From Hypomesus transpacificus (taxonomy: Eukaryota; Chordata; Actinopteri; Osmeriformes; Osmeridae): a stretch of DNA of 64,000 bases. The stretch covers positions 3,577,497 through 3,641,496 of the forward strand of contig NC_061080.1 in assembly GCF_021917145.1 (NCBI RefSeq), in the 5' to 3' direction. The position numbers and the translations under genes are program-made. Each line of letters begins with the position of its first letter. The stretch's first letter is position 1. Shown one piece after another: positions 33,405 to 43,889 of this stretch. Below the pieces are notes generated by a model. That model did not search any database and was not told the DNA's origin. It worked only from the letters and a program-made list of their open reading frames with translations.

Positions 33405-33530
33405 ATGTCAGGGTATCAACCTCTTTGTAGGCTGACTCGTCACTGTCAGATATGAGCCCCATAATGGTTGTGTCGTCAGCAAACTTGTTTGAAATTGTGT
33501 GTTGCCGCACAGTCATGAGTGAAGCCATTT
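33405..33530 (-). pseudogene. LINE reverse transcriptase fragment
   Basis: Minus-strand translation contains NKFADDTTIMGLI, the (F/Y)ADD catalytic box of non-LTR reverse transcriptase. Only about 40 residues remain, next to a SINE, so it is a dead fragment. Confidence 0.65.
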
Positions 33531-34599
33531 AATCGGATCAACCTTAAAATCCGTTAACATATAGTGGAAACGTTCATCTACGAAAGTGTGGTCTCAAATA
33601 TACATAAAGATAAACATGTTTTAATTCCAGTGCGTTCAAACAGTCCCTTCAGTAAAGGTTGGCTAGCAGGTTACAGCAGCAGCCTGGCCCTGTGACAGGT
33701 GGGGGGAGGGGTGCAAAGGGCACACTTAATAGTGGTATCTTGCTTCCAACTCATTTTTGAGACAACCCACTCATTTGTAGCAGATAAACATCTAAAAACA
33801 TGCAAGCTATAGGCCCAAAAACTAGGATTGAGAGAGGTTGATATAGAAGGTTGATAAGAGAAGCTGACAAAGCTGAATGAGTATTTCATTTGTTTGATGT
33901 GCAAGGAAACTTAACACCTCTCTATAGGAACATTTAAAATGAAAAACAAACATTATGGATATCCATAATTACTGAAGAGCTTTGGCAATATAGTGCAATG
34001 ATTTGATAATGGTTTACTATTTAAACACTTTATGATTCACTCATTGTATTAGATTGAGCACAAAATGACAAAAGGCCCTCACAATCAAGCTAGCAATGGA
34101 TAGTAGCTTATGTGCTTTAAAATCAGTATCTAGTTTTGATTGCTGTTACTCCTGTCCTGCTTAAAAAGCATCCAACTCCAGTCTGCTCTTTTTATACCTT
34201 GGTTCTATGAGAAACATGTAAGTCACATTCACTGTTGACATTCTTCTTAGAAGTTGAGGCAAACTGGTCATCCACATTCTCTAACACCTAATCGGCTCAT
34301 AACTGCTGATATGTAAATTTAAATGTGTTTCATATGTAAACACCACTTTCCCACACTGACAATAAGACTTACATTACATTTCTGCATTTAAGTTTTCTAA
34401 GAAATGTAGTTTCCTGTGTCTAAGATGCTAAAAAGCTATATGTTAATTTATTTACAGCAGTTAACATGTCATAGGCCTAACCTTTCATATCAACATAAGT
34501 TTACTGTATTTGTGCATATTGTAAATTATAGCACAAGGAATTGTAAAATGTAAAACGGTTTCTTTATGTATAAGAAAAAAGATAACGAAAAAAAACATT

Positions 34600-34874
34600 A
34601 TTTTAACACTCCCATGTTGTACTTTTTACTGTAATGTATTGTTTATTGTATTACAGTTTATCAGTGTTTAAACTACAGTAATGTGTACGTTTTACAAATA
34701 AATATGATTTTTTTCACATGTTCTTTCATTAAAAGTAACAGTTGTGTTAGGTTCCGTATTTTGCTAAATATTACTGTAAATCAAACACCGCTTCACTGTT
34801 TTTCTATTAACAATTTTTTACTGTCATGATTTAACAGCATTTCACTGTTAATTCCACTGACATTTTTTACAGTG
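34600..34874. repeat. Right subterminal region of the CACTA-like element
   Basis: Dense in ACTGTAAT, TTTACTG, ACTGTTA and TTCACTGTT motifs in both orientations, mirroring the left end and ending TTTTTTACAGTG at 34874. Confidence 0.55.
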
Positions 34875-35392
34875 TATCCATAGTAACCCGACAGATAAAA
34901 CTGTCATTCTCAAGATGACAACTCAGACATCTAATAGAGAAAAAAGAATGAACAGTTCAAGTTCTCTAAAGTCAAATGTCAAAAGTACAAACATGGTTAA
35001 ATAGAAACCCAACTATGAAATACATTTTTGACCTGTCATTTTCACCTACTTTTTAGCAAACATTTGCCACTTATCAATTAGACTGTGTTACTTCAGTAGC
35101 CAGTATGAACGGGTGTCAGAAAGACAACAATTCTTGTTAAATAAAAGTAATCTCTCATTGCTTAGCTTTTGTGAAACTTTAAAGCATACTTAAGGCACAT
35201 TACAAACACATCACAGACATGGTTAATAATGGCTGTTGGAACTCTTCTCCCTTTGTTCTCTTCACTCACATGCACACGCACGTCATCTGACAGTCAATCA
35301 ACAAAACCATCACACACACACACATACCCACAGACAGTGTGGCAATCAATAACAGTCCTACGCACACATACACACACACACAGTCCTTCAGG

Positions 35393-35502
35393 TTAGTCCA
35401 TTGTCTTGGTCCCCTCGTTGGACTTGTTCAGGATGGTGAGCAGGTTCTTGGACATGAAATAGGGGCTCTCTGCAGTTCCATCATTACGCTCCAAATCCTC
35501 CA
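35393..35502 (-). CDS. Terminal exon of an unrecognised gene
   Basis: Acceptor ACATGTGACAG at 35503-35513, then 110 nt open to a TAA at 35393, entry phase 1. It encodes VEDLERNDGTAESPYF followed by MSKNLLTILNK and ends KTMD. The codon-like composition, clean acceptor and CA-rich 3' flank suggest a real last exon, but upstream exons were not identified between here and 40 kb, which is full of insertions. It does not join the 101-nt exon at 37801-37901 in phase. Confidence 0.5.
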
Positions 35503-35639
35503 CTGTCACATGTGGAGAAAGTAGAAGACACTCATCATCACCCCCCCAAAACACCAATGCATCATAAAACTACCATATTCAGGAATACAAAATGCAGAAA
35601 ACATGGAAGAATAGTAGCCTGAGAGATCTATCTGAGGTT

Positions 35640-36050
35640 TGATCCATGAAAGACTCGTCTAGCGACAACATTCACTTAGTGACACATTACATCGAAGACG
35701 GTAAAAAAGCATCAAGACATGAGGTTAGGTTTTTAGAAAAGCCCTCGTCAGGCAACTTTACAGTGACGCCATGGAGAGACAAAGAAAGATGGAGAGAATA
35801 TACAGAGATTGAGAACGTGTCAGAAAAAGGCAAGTAGTGTCAATAAACGGTTACGAGACTTTCAGAGAGGTCAAGACGACCCGCGACACAATCACAGCAC
35901 TGATGCGAGTGCCGAATACCAAGGCAAGACAGTGGCATGTCAATACACTGAATCCAACCAAATCCAACACAATATCTGGGCTGGGGTCTACATGACGAAA
36001 TACAAGACCGAAGCTAAGTCATCTGTTACAGTCAGAAGTATGTGAACACG
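35640..36050 (+). pseudogene. Decayed coding-like fragment
   Basis: Two overlapping plus-strand frames (63 and 78 residues) look like one frame broken near 35830: RFLEKPSSGNFTVTPW in the first and WAGVYMTKYKTEAKS in the second. Hydrophilic, biased composition suggests former coding sequence, but I recognise no family. Intergenic chance is possible. Confidence 0.25.
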
Positions 36051-36389
36051 TTAATTCCATTGAGATAAAAACAGCATCTTGGAACATCACATCTATCAAA
36101 GAATTCAAACCATTTGGCGTCAGCTGGTGTTGATGTAAACGATGAACACGTCTATCAGAATGAGATTTTTGTTTATGACTTTAAAAAGGGTGGTGGCTTG
36201 GTATTGCATTTGTTAAAGTGATTAAGACAATATTATAGGAAGTATTTACAAAGTGGAGTTGGGCACGGGTTCAGCACTCACAGTTCTACAGATCTGCTCC
36301 CACGCAGAAAGTGAAGAAGAAGGGAGGAGGATGTTTCTGTGGCCTCATGAGGGCTTTCGGGAGAAATGTCAGGTGAGGCAGAGGAAAGA

Positions 36390-36895
36390 AAGTTCTTCTC
36401 ACAAGCTCTTCTCCTGTCTGGCCCCCCAGTGGTGGAATCAACTCCCCACCTCCATCAGAGACACTGACTGTCGCCCCACCTTCAAGAAAAAGCTCAAGAC
36501 ACACTTGTTCCGGGAATACAACGGCACCTAGGAATGATGTGCTGGACCTGATGTTAGTTTCCCCCAGGATCACAAAGACTCTTGCTTAGAGACTTGTTGG
36601 TTAGCTGTAACTGTTTTTAAAACTTGTACTCGCTGTGAAATATGCTTACTGTTCCTTGCTTTTCTACAGGTACACTCCTGCACTTTTTTGAGGTTCATCT
36701 TGTTTAATTGTAACTTGTTTAACTACATGCTCTTATGGTTCTTCCCTTTGGCACTCATTTTTGGTTTTTCACAATGTATGCCTTATGTTTGGCTACCCGC
36801 AATGTTTGGGGATACCTCGGTGTTATTATCAGTGACCTATGCACTTTGTAAAGCTCTCTCTTGGAAGTTGCTTTGGATAAAAGCGTCTGGTATCT
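36390..36895 (+). pseudogene. L2-like LINE 3' end
   Basis: Translation CLAPQWWNQLPTSIRDTD and THLFREYNGT is the end of an L2-like ORF2, followed by a 3' UTR ending TTGGATAAAAGCGTCTG. The same family, longer, is at 61991-63045 in the other orientation. Confidence 0.8.
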
Positions 36896-36957
36896 TGGTT
36901 ATCAATGGTTTCCTAGTGTTCTAAGCTCATAGAGTAGAAGTTCATCAGAAAGGATTT

Positions 36958-37090
36958 TCTTTTTGAAGGATGGCACTGTGGGTGAGAAGACCTATGGTGG
37001 AATTTCACATGCAAAGAACATCACCTCCATGAAAGCTGCTGCATCTGCTTTGAATAATAGAGATGCTGATCAGTTTCCCACTACTCTGTA
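36958..37090 (+). pseudogene. Possible coding remnant
   Basis: An open stretch reads KDGTVGEKTYGGISHAKN and continues to a TAA at 37089. The composition looks protein-like but there is no identified start, splice site or family. Confidence 0.2.
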
Positions 37091-37800
37091 ATCCACATAC
37101 ATTATGAATCATTAATTAAACATTCGTTGCATTTCATTTGGGTTTTTGACAGTTCCTATTTTCATCTATTAACATCAACCAAAGAGATCTTAATTAAACT
37201 CTATTTGCGCAGTGAACTGCAGTTCTTAGTAAAGCCTCTAGGTGGTAAAGTTATCACAGTTATGTTTTATTTTTGCTTCGTTTAACATTAGTTGTATGTG
37301 GGGCCCATGGGTAGGGGAGTATGGGAATTCATGACTCAGCTTGTATGGTATCGTGTCTGACTCGTGTTTGGGTGTTATGATGCCGAAGAGAATACCACTA
37401 CATAAGCCCAGTCATCCATATTCTGCTCCTGCAGTGCAGGGATGATCACTGATCATGGCACTCTTGATAACCTTTTAAAATGTGCTCACAAGGTGAGCAC
37501 ATTTTAATCAAGTCCTCTGTGCTGTGACCAGCTGTGAGGAATTCTGGAGAGGGAGAGGACCTGAGAGTTTCCAGTCTGTGTTACAGACCTTTGGAAAAAG
37601 TCATGCTTTTATAAGACCTTCTGATCAAAGACTGTTTATTCGTAGCAATTAGATGAAAATTGAATAAACTTTCCAAGGTTGGTTAACAAAAACTGGAGCC
37701 TCCGGTTTTAACATTTCCTTTGGCCTTTGTCTGTGTTTTCTACAACTCCAACCACACTTTTATCCCATTGAGAGTATAGAAACAACAGATGTGTCTCTAC

Positions 37801-37901
37801 CTGTCCTCCAGTGAAGGTCCTCGCTGAGCGAAGCTCCTCTGCAGGACCTTTATAGGGGAACGAGGCAGGGAACACCTCCCCTGTCTTCATGTTTAGCACT
37901 G
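37801..37901 (-). CDS. 101-nt exon, duplicate copy 1
   Basis: Acceptor TTTTTTTTACAAAG and donor GTAGAGAC enclose 101 nt, phase 1 in and 0 out, encoding VLNMKTGEVFPASFPYKG and ending RTFTGGQ. The same exon, same length and with one residue changed (NM to NV), occurs at 49316-49416. The gene it belongs to was not recognised and neighbouring exons were not found. Confidence 0.45.
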
Positions 37902-38865
37902 CTTTGTAAAAAAAATACAATACTCTGTGCCAGTACTGATACACTGTACTGCCCACAAGTGGAAAAAAAGCCTGTACCATTTTCAGCTGCAATAACTGTC
38001 TGTTTCCTCAGAAATGGATTTCAACATCATGTATTCATTTCACTGTCTTTGGCATTGTGCAGTAATTATTAAATGTAAACGTGCTTATGCGTTGCTTAAA
38101 GCAAACGTGTCCACATAACCCCGTATGACTCAGGTGTGATTGTAGACATAAATTAATTTACACTATTGTATGTAACAAAATGTAACAATATTGTATGTAT
38201 ACAAAATGAATCTACCAGTCAAATATTAACCATTTAATGAATTATGTGTGTCCCACAAAGACAAAACAAAGGCATCCTGCAACACATCAGAAAGTCTACA
38301 TTTAAAAAAAGAAACTTAGACATAAAGCATAAAATCACATTTTTACACCTTGATTTGTACATATTAAATGTGTATATCTACATTGATTTATGTTGGGCTC
38401 TGACTGGACTACTCCTGTATCTTTATGATTTTCTTGGACCAAATGGTTTAAGTAAAATAAAATATATATCTTTCAATAACACAATTGCAACTTTCTTGAA
38501 AAGGGTAACATGTATTCATCTTTGTGTTGGCCTATATTCATGTATCTTTCCACTAAAACAACATTAAAACATTAAACAGTAAAATACAGTGCATGACAGT
38601 GCCTCCATATTTTGGTACTTACAGTATATTCACACTGCTGTACATAAATGCTATTATTTTGCACTTCTGGTTAGATGCTAACAGCATTTCATTGGCTTTA
38701 TACCCATGCAATTACATTTAAATTACAAGTTTAATTTTAGCTAATCTAATCATCCTGTCATTAGATATTGTCATTAGATCATGTTACAAGTTATCCTAAA
38801 AAGCTAATATCACCAAAAGGTGACACCAAACATAACCAATATACAATATATACAAGTACAAAATA

Positions 38866-40401
38866 CTATAAAAGGAGGTGTTTTGTTTGGACTGGGGTTG
38901 AGCATGGAATGTCTCTTGCTGCTGTAGCTGCTTCCCGGACAGCATAGCACACCACAACACTGACACCAATACCAACTACAATCCCAAGACATGAGCCCAG
39001 TGGTCCATATTGGGCTCCTGCAATCGCCCCAAAGAATGCTGCCACGATTGTAGTAATTATCATAAATAATGGCTTGATGTAGTGCTTCATAACAGCCATG
39101 CCCGCCTCCTTGTAACCATCTCTTACTACCTCCAGGTCCACTTTCTGATGGCCATGATCATCCTTTGTCTCCTGCTCTTCGCCACTGACTAGAAAGAACA
39201 AACAAAAGCACAAAAGGTTCAAACAAAACAGCTTGTTACTGTCTGTAGTTAGTTTTGTGATACATTGGTTACAAAACTTGTGCTGTTCACATTTTATAGT
39301 GAACATTTCATGATTTTGAATCGACAGATTTGGTGTTTCTATTCTATTCTTGAATTTCTTTTTGTTTTACTCTTCAAAAATGTATGCTTACAGGTGGGTG
39401 GATTGTCAAGACTACTCCTCCGCTTCCTCAACCCCTCTTTTGCCTTCATTTCTGTTTTATACAAATCCTCCATATTTTTCCGCTGACATTCGTATCTTTG
39501 TTTCTGTTTTGCCAGACTTTGTTTCATTTTTTCCTCATACATCCTTTTGTCTCTGACACCTCTCTGGGCATCTTCCTCTCAAACAGATCATAGTACACTT
39601 GGGGTAAGAAGAACTCATCAGCGGTTTCCTCCACCATCACCTCAATCTTCTGCAGGAGCTCTGTCACCTGCGTACGATTACTTGAAGGTCCACAAAGAAC
39701 ATGATATCTGCCTCCACATTTCTCCAAAAGTGCTTTTGTACTCTCCATAACCTGTTTGGAGAGAGTGAATGTATCCTCTTCTTCACTAACAAACAGGAGC
39801 ATAGTGTGTTTCCAAACCCTATCTGACAAAAGCTCCATGTGGTGCTGGATTGACTTTTTCTCATTGGCTGAAATCTCTTCCCCTAAGGGCACCACAAGCA
39901 GGAGAGCATGAGGTCCTGGGGGTAACAGAGTCACACTTTTCACAATTTCCTTTTTGATTTGGCTGGACGTGCGTTTCACAGACACTCTGTCCCAGCCTGG
40001 TGTTTCCACCACAGTCACTGTTCTTCCTGCTACTTCTCCGTGCTTCTTCACACACATGCCTCTGTCTTTCCAGTTCCCTTCTCCCAGGATGTGTCCGGCA
40101 ACCACACTCTTACCGGCCCCAACTTTCCCCAGCAGTACAAGTCGGAGATCAGACTGAGGAGTAAGATCCTCTGAGGGAAACAAAAACATTAATAAATTAA
40201 ACCGTAATTATGTAATTATGTATCCATTTAGCAGACTTTTTCTTCAAACTGGCCATACAGGGGGTACTTGACCTGAAGTCAGATTGCTCTACCACTGAGC
40301 TGTACACCCATCCACTTAAACCACTTTTACAGACACAATGTAAGGATTTTAGAAAATATGGTTAACTTACCAGAACATTTTGTTGAGTGCTCAGCTGCCA
40401 T
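38866..40401 (-). CDS. GIMAP (AIG1-type) GTPase, frameshifted near the C-terminus
   Basis: Exons 40371-40401, 39392-40170 and 38866-39188. The protein begins MAAEHSTKCSEDL, and the P-loop GKVGAGKS is at residues 25-32. The AIG1 features VAGRTVTVVETPGW (switch II), LLPPGPHALLLVV, WKHTMLLFVS and KCGGRYHVLCG follow in order. After PREV (about 39560) the frame breaks: exons 1+2 total 810 nt where 811 is needed to keep phase with exon 3. Past the break come a basic coiled segment and an exon-3 tail with two hydrophobic stretches (around MIITTIVAAFFGAIAG and LGIVVGIGVSVVVCYA) that would anchor it to a membrane. GIMAPs act in lymphocyte survival and anti-pathogen responses. A one-base assembly error or a real truncation are both possible. 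Confidence 0.8.
39555..39570 (-). other. Frameshift site in GIMAP copy 1
   Basis: Continuing the exon-2 frame gives an early stop at 39524-39526. Shifting one base at GAGGTGTCAGAGAC restores an Arg/Lys-rich segment (MYEEKMKQSLAKQKQ) that matches the other copy (EEKLKQSYKLQ). Confidence 0.7.
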
Positions 40402-40470
40402 TTTACAGTTGAGTCAACGCAAGCCTAGTCCTGTCACCTGGTAGTCCTGTCACCTGGTCGACCTGGTTGT
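40402..40470 (-). promoter_or_regulatory. 5' UTR part of GIMAP exon, with acceptor
   Basis: A CTGTGTTGCAG acceptor at 40471-40481 on the gene strand opens a 69-nt leader before the ATG at 40399-40401. It implies a separate non-coding first exon upstream, for which a donor exists at 40802 in the 404-bp unit. The leader itself has two direct copies of CCAGGTGACAGGACTA. Confidence 0.55.
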
Positions 40471-40835
40471 CTGCAACACAGATAGCCTACAGTAAATCAC
40501 TTGTTAAATATGTCCCACTGCCTTTTAAAGAGGCACATATCATTCAATGCTGTTTTTTATGAATCCACTGAAGAAAAAAAACATTAAAAAATCATAATTC
40601 ATGACGTACAGTAAAGAACTGTGGACAGATAACTTAACTTGCTATGTCTTGGTTAGTAGTCACTCAGTACGAGAACAATTGTGTTAAACTGTACCTTTTA
40701 AAGTTTCTTTGTGTTTAACTGAAATGTCTTGAGGAAAACTATCGACTGACATAGAAAATCAAAATGTAGCAGTTTAGCCTAAAAACTATGATGGAGTCTT
40801 ACGTATTCCTGACAAACGAAGCGCTGAAGTTACAC

Positions 40836-40845
40836 TTTCGCTTTC
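40836..40845 (-). promoter_or_regulatory. ISRE-like GAAAGCGAAA, array copy 1
   Basis: On the gene strand GAAAGCGAAAGTG fits the interferon-stimulated response element core GAAANNGAAA. In copy 1 it lies just past TATATAA (40862-40868) in the direction of GIMAP transcription. A donor GTAAGACT begins at 40802, so each unit could be a TATA/first-exon/donor module. Confidence 0.55.
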
Positions 40846-40861
40846 AATTTAGTTTAAGCCT

Positions 40862-40868
40862 TATATAA
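40862..40868 (-). promoter_or_regulatory. TATA-like TATATAA, array copy 1
   Basis: TTTATATAAGG on the minus strand; only copy 1, closest to the gene, keeps TATATAA. Copies 2-4 read TATGTAA. The motif is near-symmetric, so it could also serve the plus strand. Confidence 0.4.
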
Positions 40869-41239
40869 ACAGCACCACGGAAAACATTCCACAGAAGTAG
40901 TTAAACAGTCTACATAATTTGTAAATAGATTGTAAAATAGCAACATTCAGCAAAAGAAAGAAAATAAAAGCCCTAACAAGCTCAGATAGGCTATTTGCTC
41001 TTCAAAATGTACTACTTCTTGACCGTTTAATAAGCGCAGCTATTTCAAGCAGGGCAAAATTCGTCACTCAGTACGAGAACAGTCGTGTTAAACTGTACCT
41101 TTTAAAGTTTCTTTGTGTTTAACTGAAATGTCTTGAGGAAAACTATCGACTGACATAGAAAATCAAAATGTAGCAGTTTAGCCTAAAAACTATGATGGAG
41201 TCTTACGTATTCCTGACAAACGAAGCGCTGAAGTTACAC

Positions 41240-41249
41240 TTTCGCTTTC
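41240..41249 (-). promoter_or_regulatory. ISRE-like GAAAGCGAAA, array copy 2
   Basis: Identical core to copy 1, exactly 404 bp further from the gene. Confidence 0.5.
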
Positions 41250-41643
41250 AATTTAGTTTAAGCCTTACATAAACAGCACCACGGAAAACATTCCACAGAA
41301 GTAGTTAAACAGTCTACATAATTTGTAAATAGATTGTAAAATAGCAACATTCAGCAAAAGAAAGAAAATAAAAGCCCTAACAAGCTCAGATAGGCTATTT
41401 GCTCTTCAAAATGTACTACTTCTTGACCGTTTAATAAGCGCAGCTATTTCAAGCAGGGCAAAATTCGTCACTCAGTACGAGAACAGTCGTGTTAAACTGT
41501 ACCTTATAAAGTTTCTTTGTGTTTAACTGAAATGTCTTGAGGAAAACTATCGACTGACATAGAAAATCAAAATGTAGCAGTTTAGCCTAAAAACTATGAT
41601 GGAGTCTTACGTATTCCTGACAAACGAAGCGCTGAAGTTACAC

Positions 41644-41653
41644 TTTCGCTTTC
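41644..41653 (-). promoter_or_regulatory. ISRE-like GAAAGCGAAA, array copy 3
   Basis: Identical core, 808 bp further from the gene than copy 1. Confidence 0.5.
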
Positions 41654-42047
41654 AATTTAGTTTAAGCCTTACATAAACAGCACCACGGAAAACATTCCAC
41701 AGAAGTAGTTAAACAGTCTACATAATTTGTAAATAGATTGTAAAATAGCAACATTCAGCAAAAGAAAGAAAATAAAAGCCCTAACAAGCTCAGATAGGCT
41801 ATTTGCTCTTCAAAATGTACTACTTCTTGACCGTTTAATAAGCGCAGCTATTTCAAGCAGGGCAAAATTCGTCACTCAGTACGAGAACAGTCGTGTTAAA
41901 CTGTACCTTATAAAGTTTCTTTGTGTTTAACTGAAATGTCTTGAGGAAAACTATCGACTGACATAGAAAATCAAAATGTAGCAGTTTAGCCTAAAAACTA
42001 TGATGGAGTCTTACGTATTCCTGACAAACGAAGCGCTGAAGTTACAC

Positions 42048-42057
42048 TTTCGCTTTC
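42048..42057 (-). promoter_or_regulatory. ISRE-like GAAAGCGAAA, array copy 4
   Basis: Identical core; about 185 bp from the insertion that splits this unit. Confidence 0.5.
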
Positions 42058-42242
42058 AATTTAGTTTAAGCCTTACATAAACAGCACCACGGAAAACATT
42101 CCACAGAAGTAGTTAAACAGTCTACATAATTTGTAAATAGATTGTAAAATAGCAACATTCAGCAAAAGAAAGAAAATAAAAGCCCTAACAAGCTCAGATA
42201 GGCTATTTGCTCTTCAAAATGTACTACTTCTTGACCGTTTAA

Positions 42243-43889
42243 AGGGGCAATTGACTGGGTTTTTGGGGTATTTCACACTGTTCCTTAAGGTCTCCGAATA
42301 GGGTATGTAACATTGGTTGGGTTGAAAATGGCCCGGGTGCTGTTCTATGCCCTCTTACAGATCGTCTGAAATGTTCCCGGGAAAAAACACTAGCTTTTCT
42401 CCTTTTATGGTATGCTCATTAATATTTAGATAAGCTGCACGCTGATTGGTTGGTTATCAACGCGTGAAGCTGGGAGCAAAAACGCAACACGGCCAACAGC
42501 AGCACTCGCTGAAACACTGAAGTTGGAGACTTGAAATAAAAACGCACAAATAAATCTATTGTGTCTACACAACACTGTTTTCAACAGATTGACTATATAA
42601 CATTTGAAATGATAACATTACTTGTTTCCACTTCTGTTGTTGAAGCAAACTGGATTGACTTAGGTGGGTAGAACATTAGGCTACAGCTTAGCAACCAAAC
42701 GTTGTTGCAATCGTGATTCTACTCGGCTTCAGTTAGCTAGCTAGGCTAGCTCTAGATATCTTGCTGTAAAATAACATGACAAAGATCTGGACAAACATGC
42801 ATCGTGAATTGTAGATTTTCATTACACAGGTTATTTATTTGAATGAAACACAGTCAGGAACATGAATCAACGTTAGCCCCATTGCCAATAAACTAGGCTA
42901 AATTATCACACATTCTATGCTCTTGCGTTAACTAGCAAGCTAAACTTGTTTACATGCCTACAGTCTAAGTGTTACTAGTAACAGTTACTAGCAATGCTAA
43001 TGTATCCTGTATCTAAAACCTACCTTTCTCCAGTTCTTTCAAATAGATTATCTAGACTGGCGTTAGCAATAAGCCAGACTGCAGTTCGTTTTCTGGCTAT
43101 TTTTCGGAAGCTTCCCTTCTAATGCTGACTACAGCTAGTCTAGCTAGAGTCATTTGATGTGTGTAGAAACGTATTTAGCATTCTACCTGGTATGCTATAT
43201 ACAGGAAACGTTAGCATTGCTAATAACTGTTAGCACAACATCTTACTGTCCTTATAGCTTGCGGTTGCAATGAGCATACGGTTGGAACAGCACCTCTTTC
43301 CAGGTTCAGCTTCCTAGCATATCCTGCTTGAAATTGTCCAAGGTTGTCAAAACTGTCTTGGGTGAAATGTTCAGAGCAAATGAATGATTGAGTGTCGAAC
43401 TTCGCCTGGATCTTCTCATAGACAACAGCAGCCATGCCTGTTGAATGTTTGGCTCCTTGGGAAGACTGTAAGTGTTAGCCTTCCCTGTACAGCCTGGAAC
43501 ACAGCATTTACGACCGTGGTCCATAATCAATATCCTTGTTATAATTCAAAACGTTCTTCTTTGTAATTCCTTATAAGTAGCCTACACAGAGCAGCGCGCA
43601 GCTAAACTTATATCGGAGATAGACGCTACCTCTGGCTGGTCTGGATGTAAATTCTGGGGCGTGACAAAGATACAGACCAGAGCCAATAAGAGGGCGATCA
43701 CCGGTCCTACGTAGGACCGGTGGCTTTGTTGAAAAGCTAGCGTTTTACAGCCAATTTTTTTCTTTTTGAGATTTGAATAGGAAAGAGGTGTCAATAGACT
43801 TTGATATTCACGGTATGTACAGTTTACCCTCCGAACTGTCGTTTTTCAACAATGATAAGGTAAAATCGGTTTTGCAGTCAATTGCCCCT
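42243..43889 (-). mobile_element. Kolobok-like DNA transposon, TTAA TSD
   Basis: Terminal inverted repeats AGGGGCAATTGACTG and CAGTCAATTGCCCCT, exact over 15 bp, with TTAA on both sides (42239-42242, 43890-43893). The uninterrupted array copies show the empty site ...CCGTTTAATAAGC. It encodes a THAP domain on the minus strand. TTAA duplication plus a THAP finger is the known combination of the Kolobok superfamily (piggyBac shares TTAA but lacks THAP). No DDE catalytic exon was found, so at 1,647 bp it is probably an internally deleted copy. Confidence 0.8.
43245..43524 (-). pseudogene. THAP zinc-finger exon, frameshifted
   Basis: Starts MDHGRKCCVPGCTGK with the first Cys pair, then SLPKEPNIQQAW. 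After a one-base frame shift near 43440 it continues AAVVYEKIQAKFDTQ with the second half CSEHF (Cys-x2-His) and AVPT, all landmarks of the THAP fold. A GTATGCTC donor follows AVPT directly. The frameshift means the copy is probably dead. It lies inside the TTAA-flanked element. Confidence 0.75.

Larger units (their letters stand above)
24912..34874 (-). mobile_element. Candidate autonomous CACTA/EnSpm-like element, ~10 kb
   Basis: Left end CACTGTAAAAAGAATCC and right end ATTTTTTACAGTG give an 11-bp terminal inverted repeat CACTGTAAAAA, flanked by TA duplications (24910-24911, 34875-34876). The subterminal 600 bp on the left and 270 bp on the right are dense in ACTGTTA/TTTAACTGTAAAA motifs, including a 63-64 bp tandem array. 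The interior holds two same-strand genes (a C2H2/transposase-like ORF and a SAMD3-like gene) plus later insertions: two hAT MITEs, a TA-flanked MITE, a SINE and a LINE scrap. Boundaries and class are inferred from termini, subterminal structure and the ORF. Confidence 0.6.

Noticed and set aside
34877..35300. Extra exon of the 35.4-kb gene
   Set aside because: Only AT-rich and CA-repeat sequence consistent with a 3' UTR; no acceptor/donor pair with an open frame.
40659..42242. CRISPR-like or satellite array
   Set aside because: Four 404-bp direct units without spacers in a eukaryotic promoter region; a tandem duplication, not a CRISPR array.
42243..43889. piggyBac element
   Set aside because: TTAA duplication fits, but the encoded THAP finger and AGGGGC ends fit Kolobok better; piggyBac transposases have no THAP domain.
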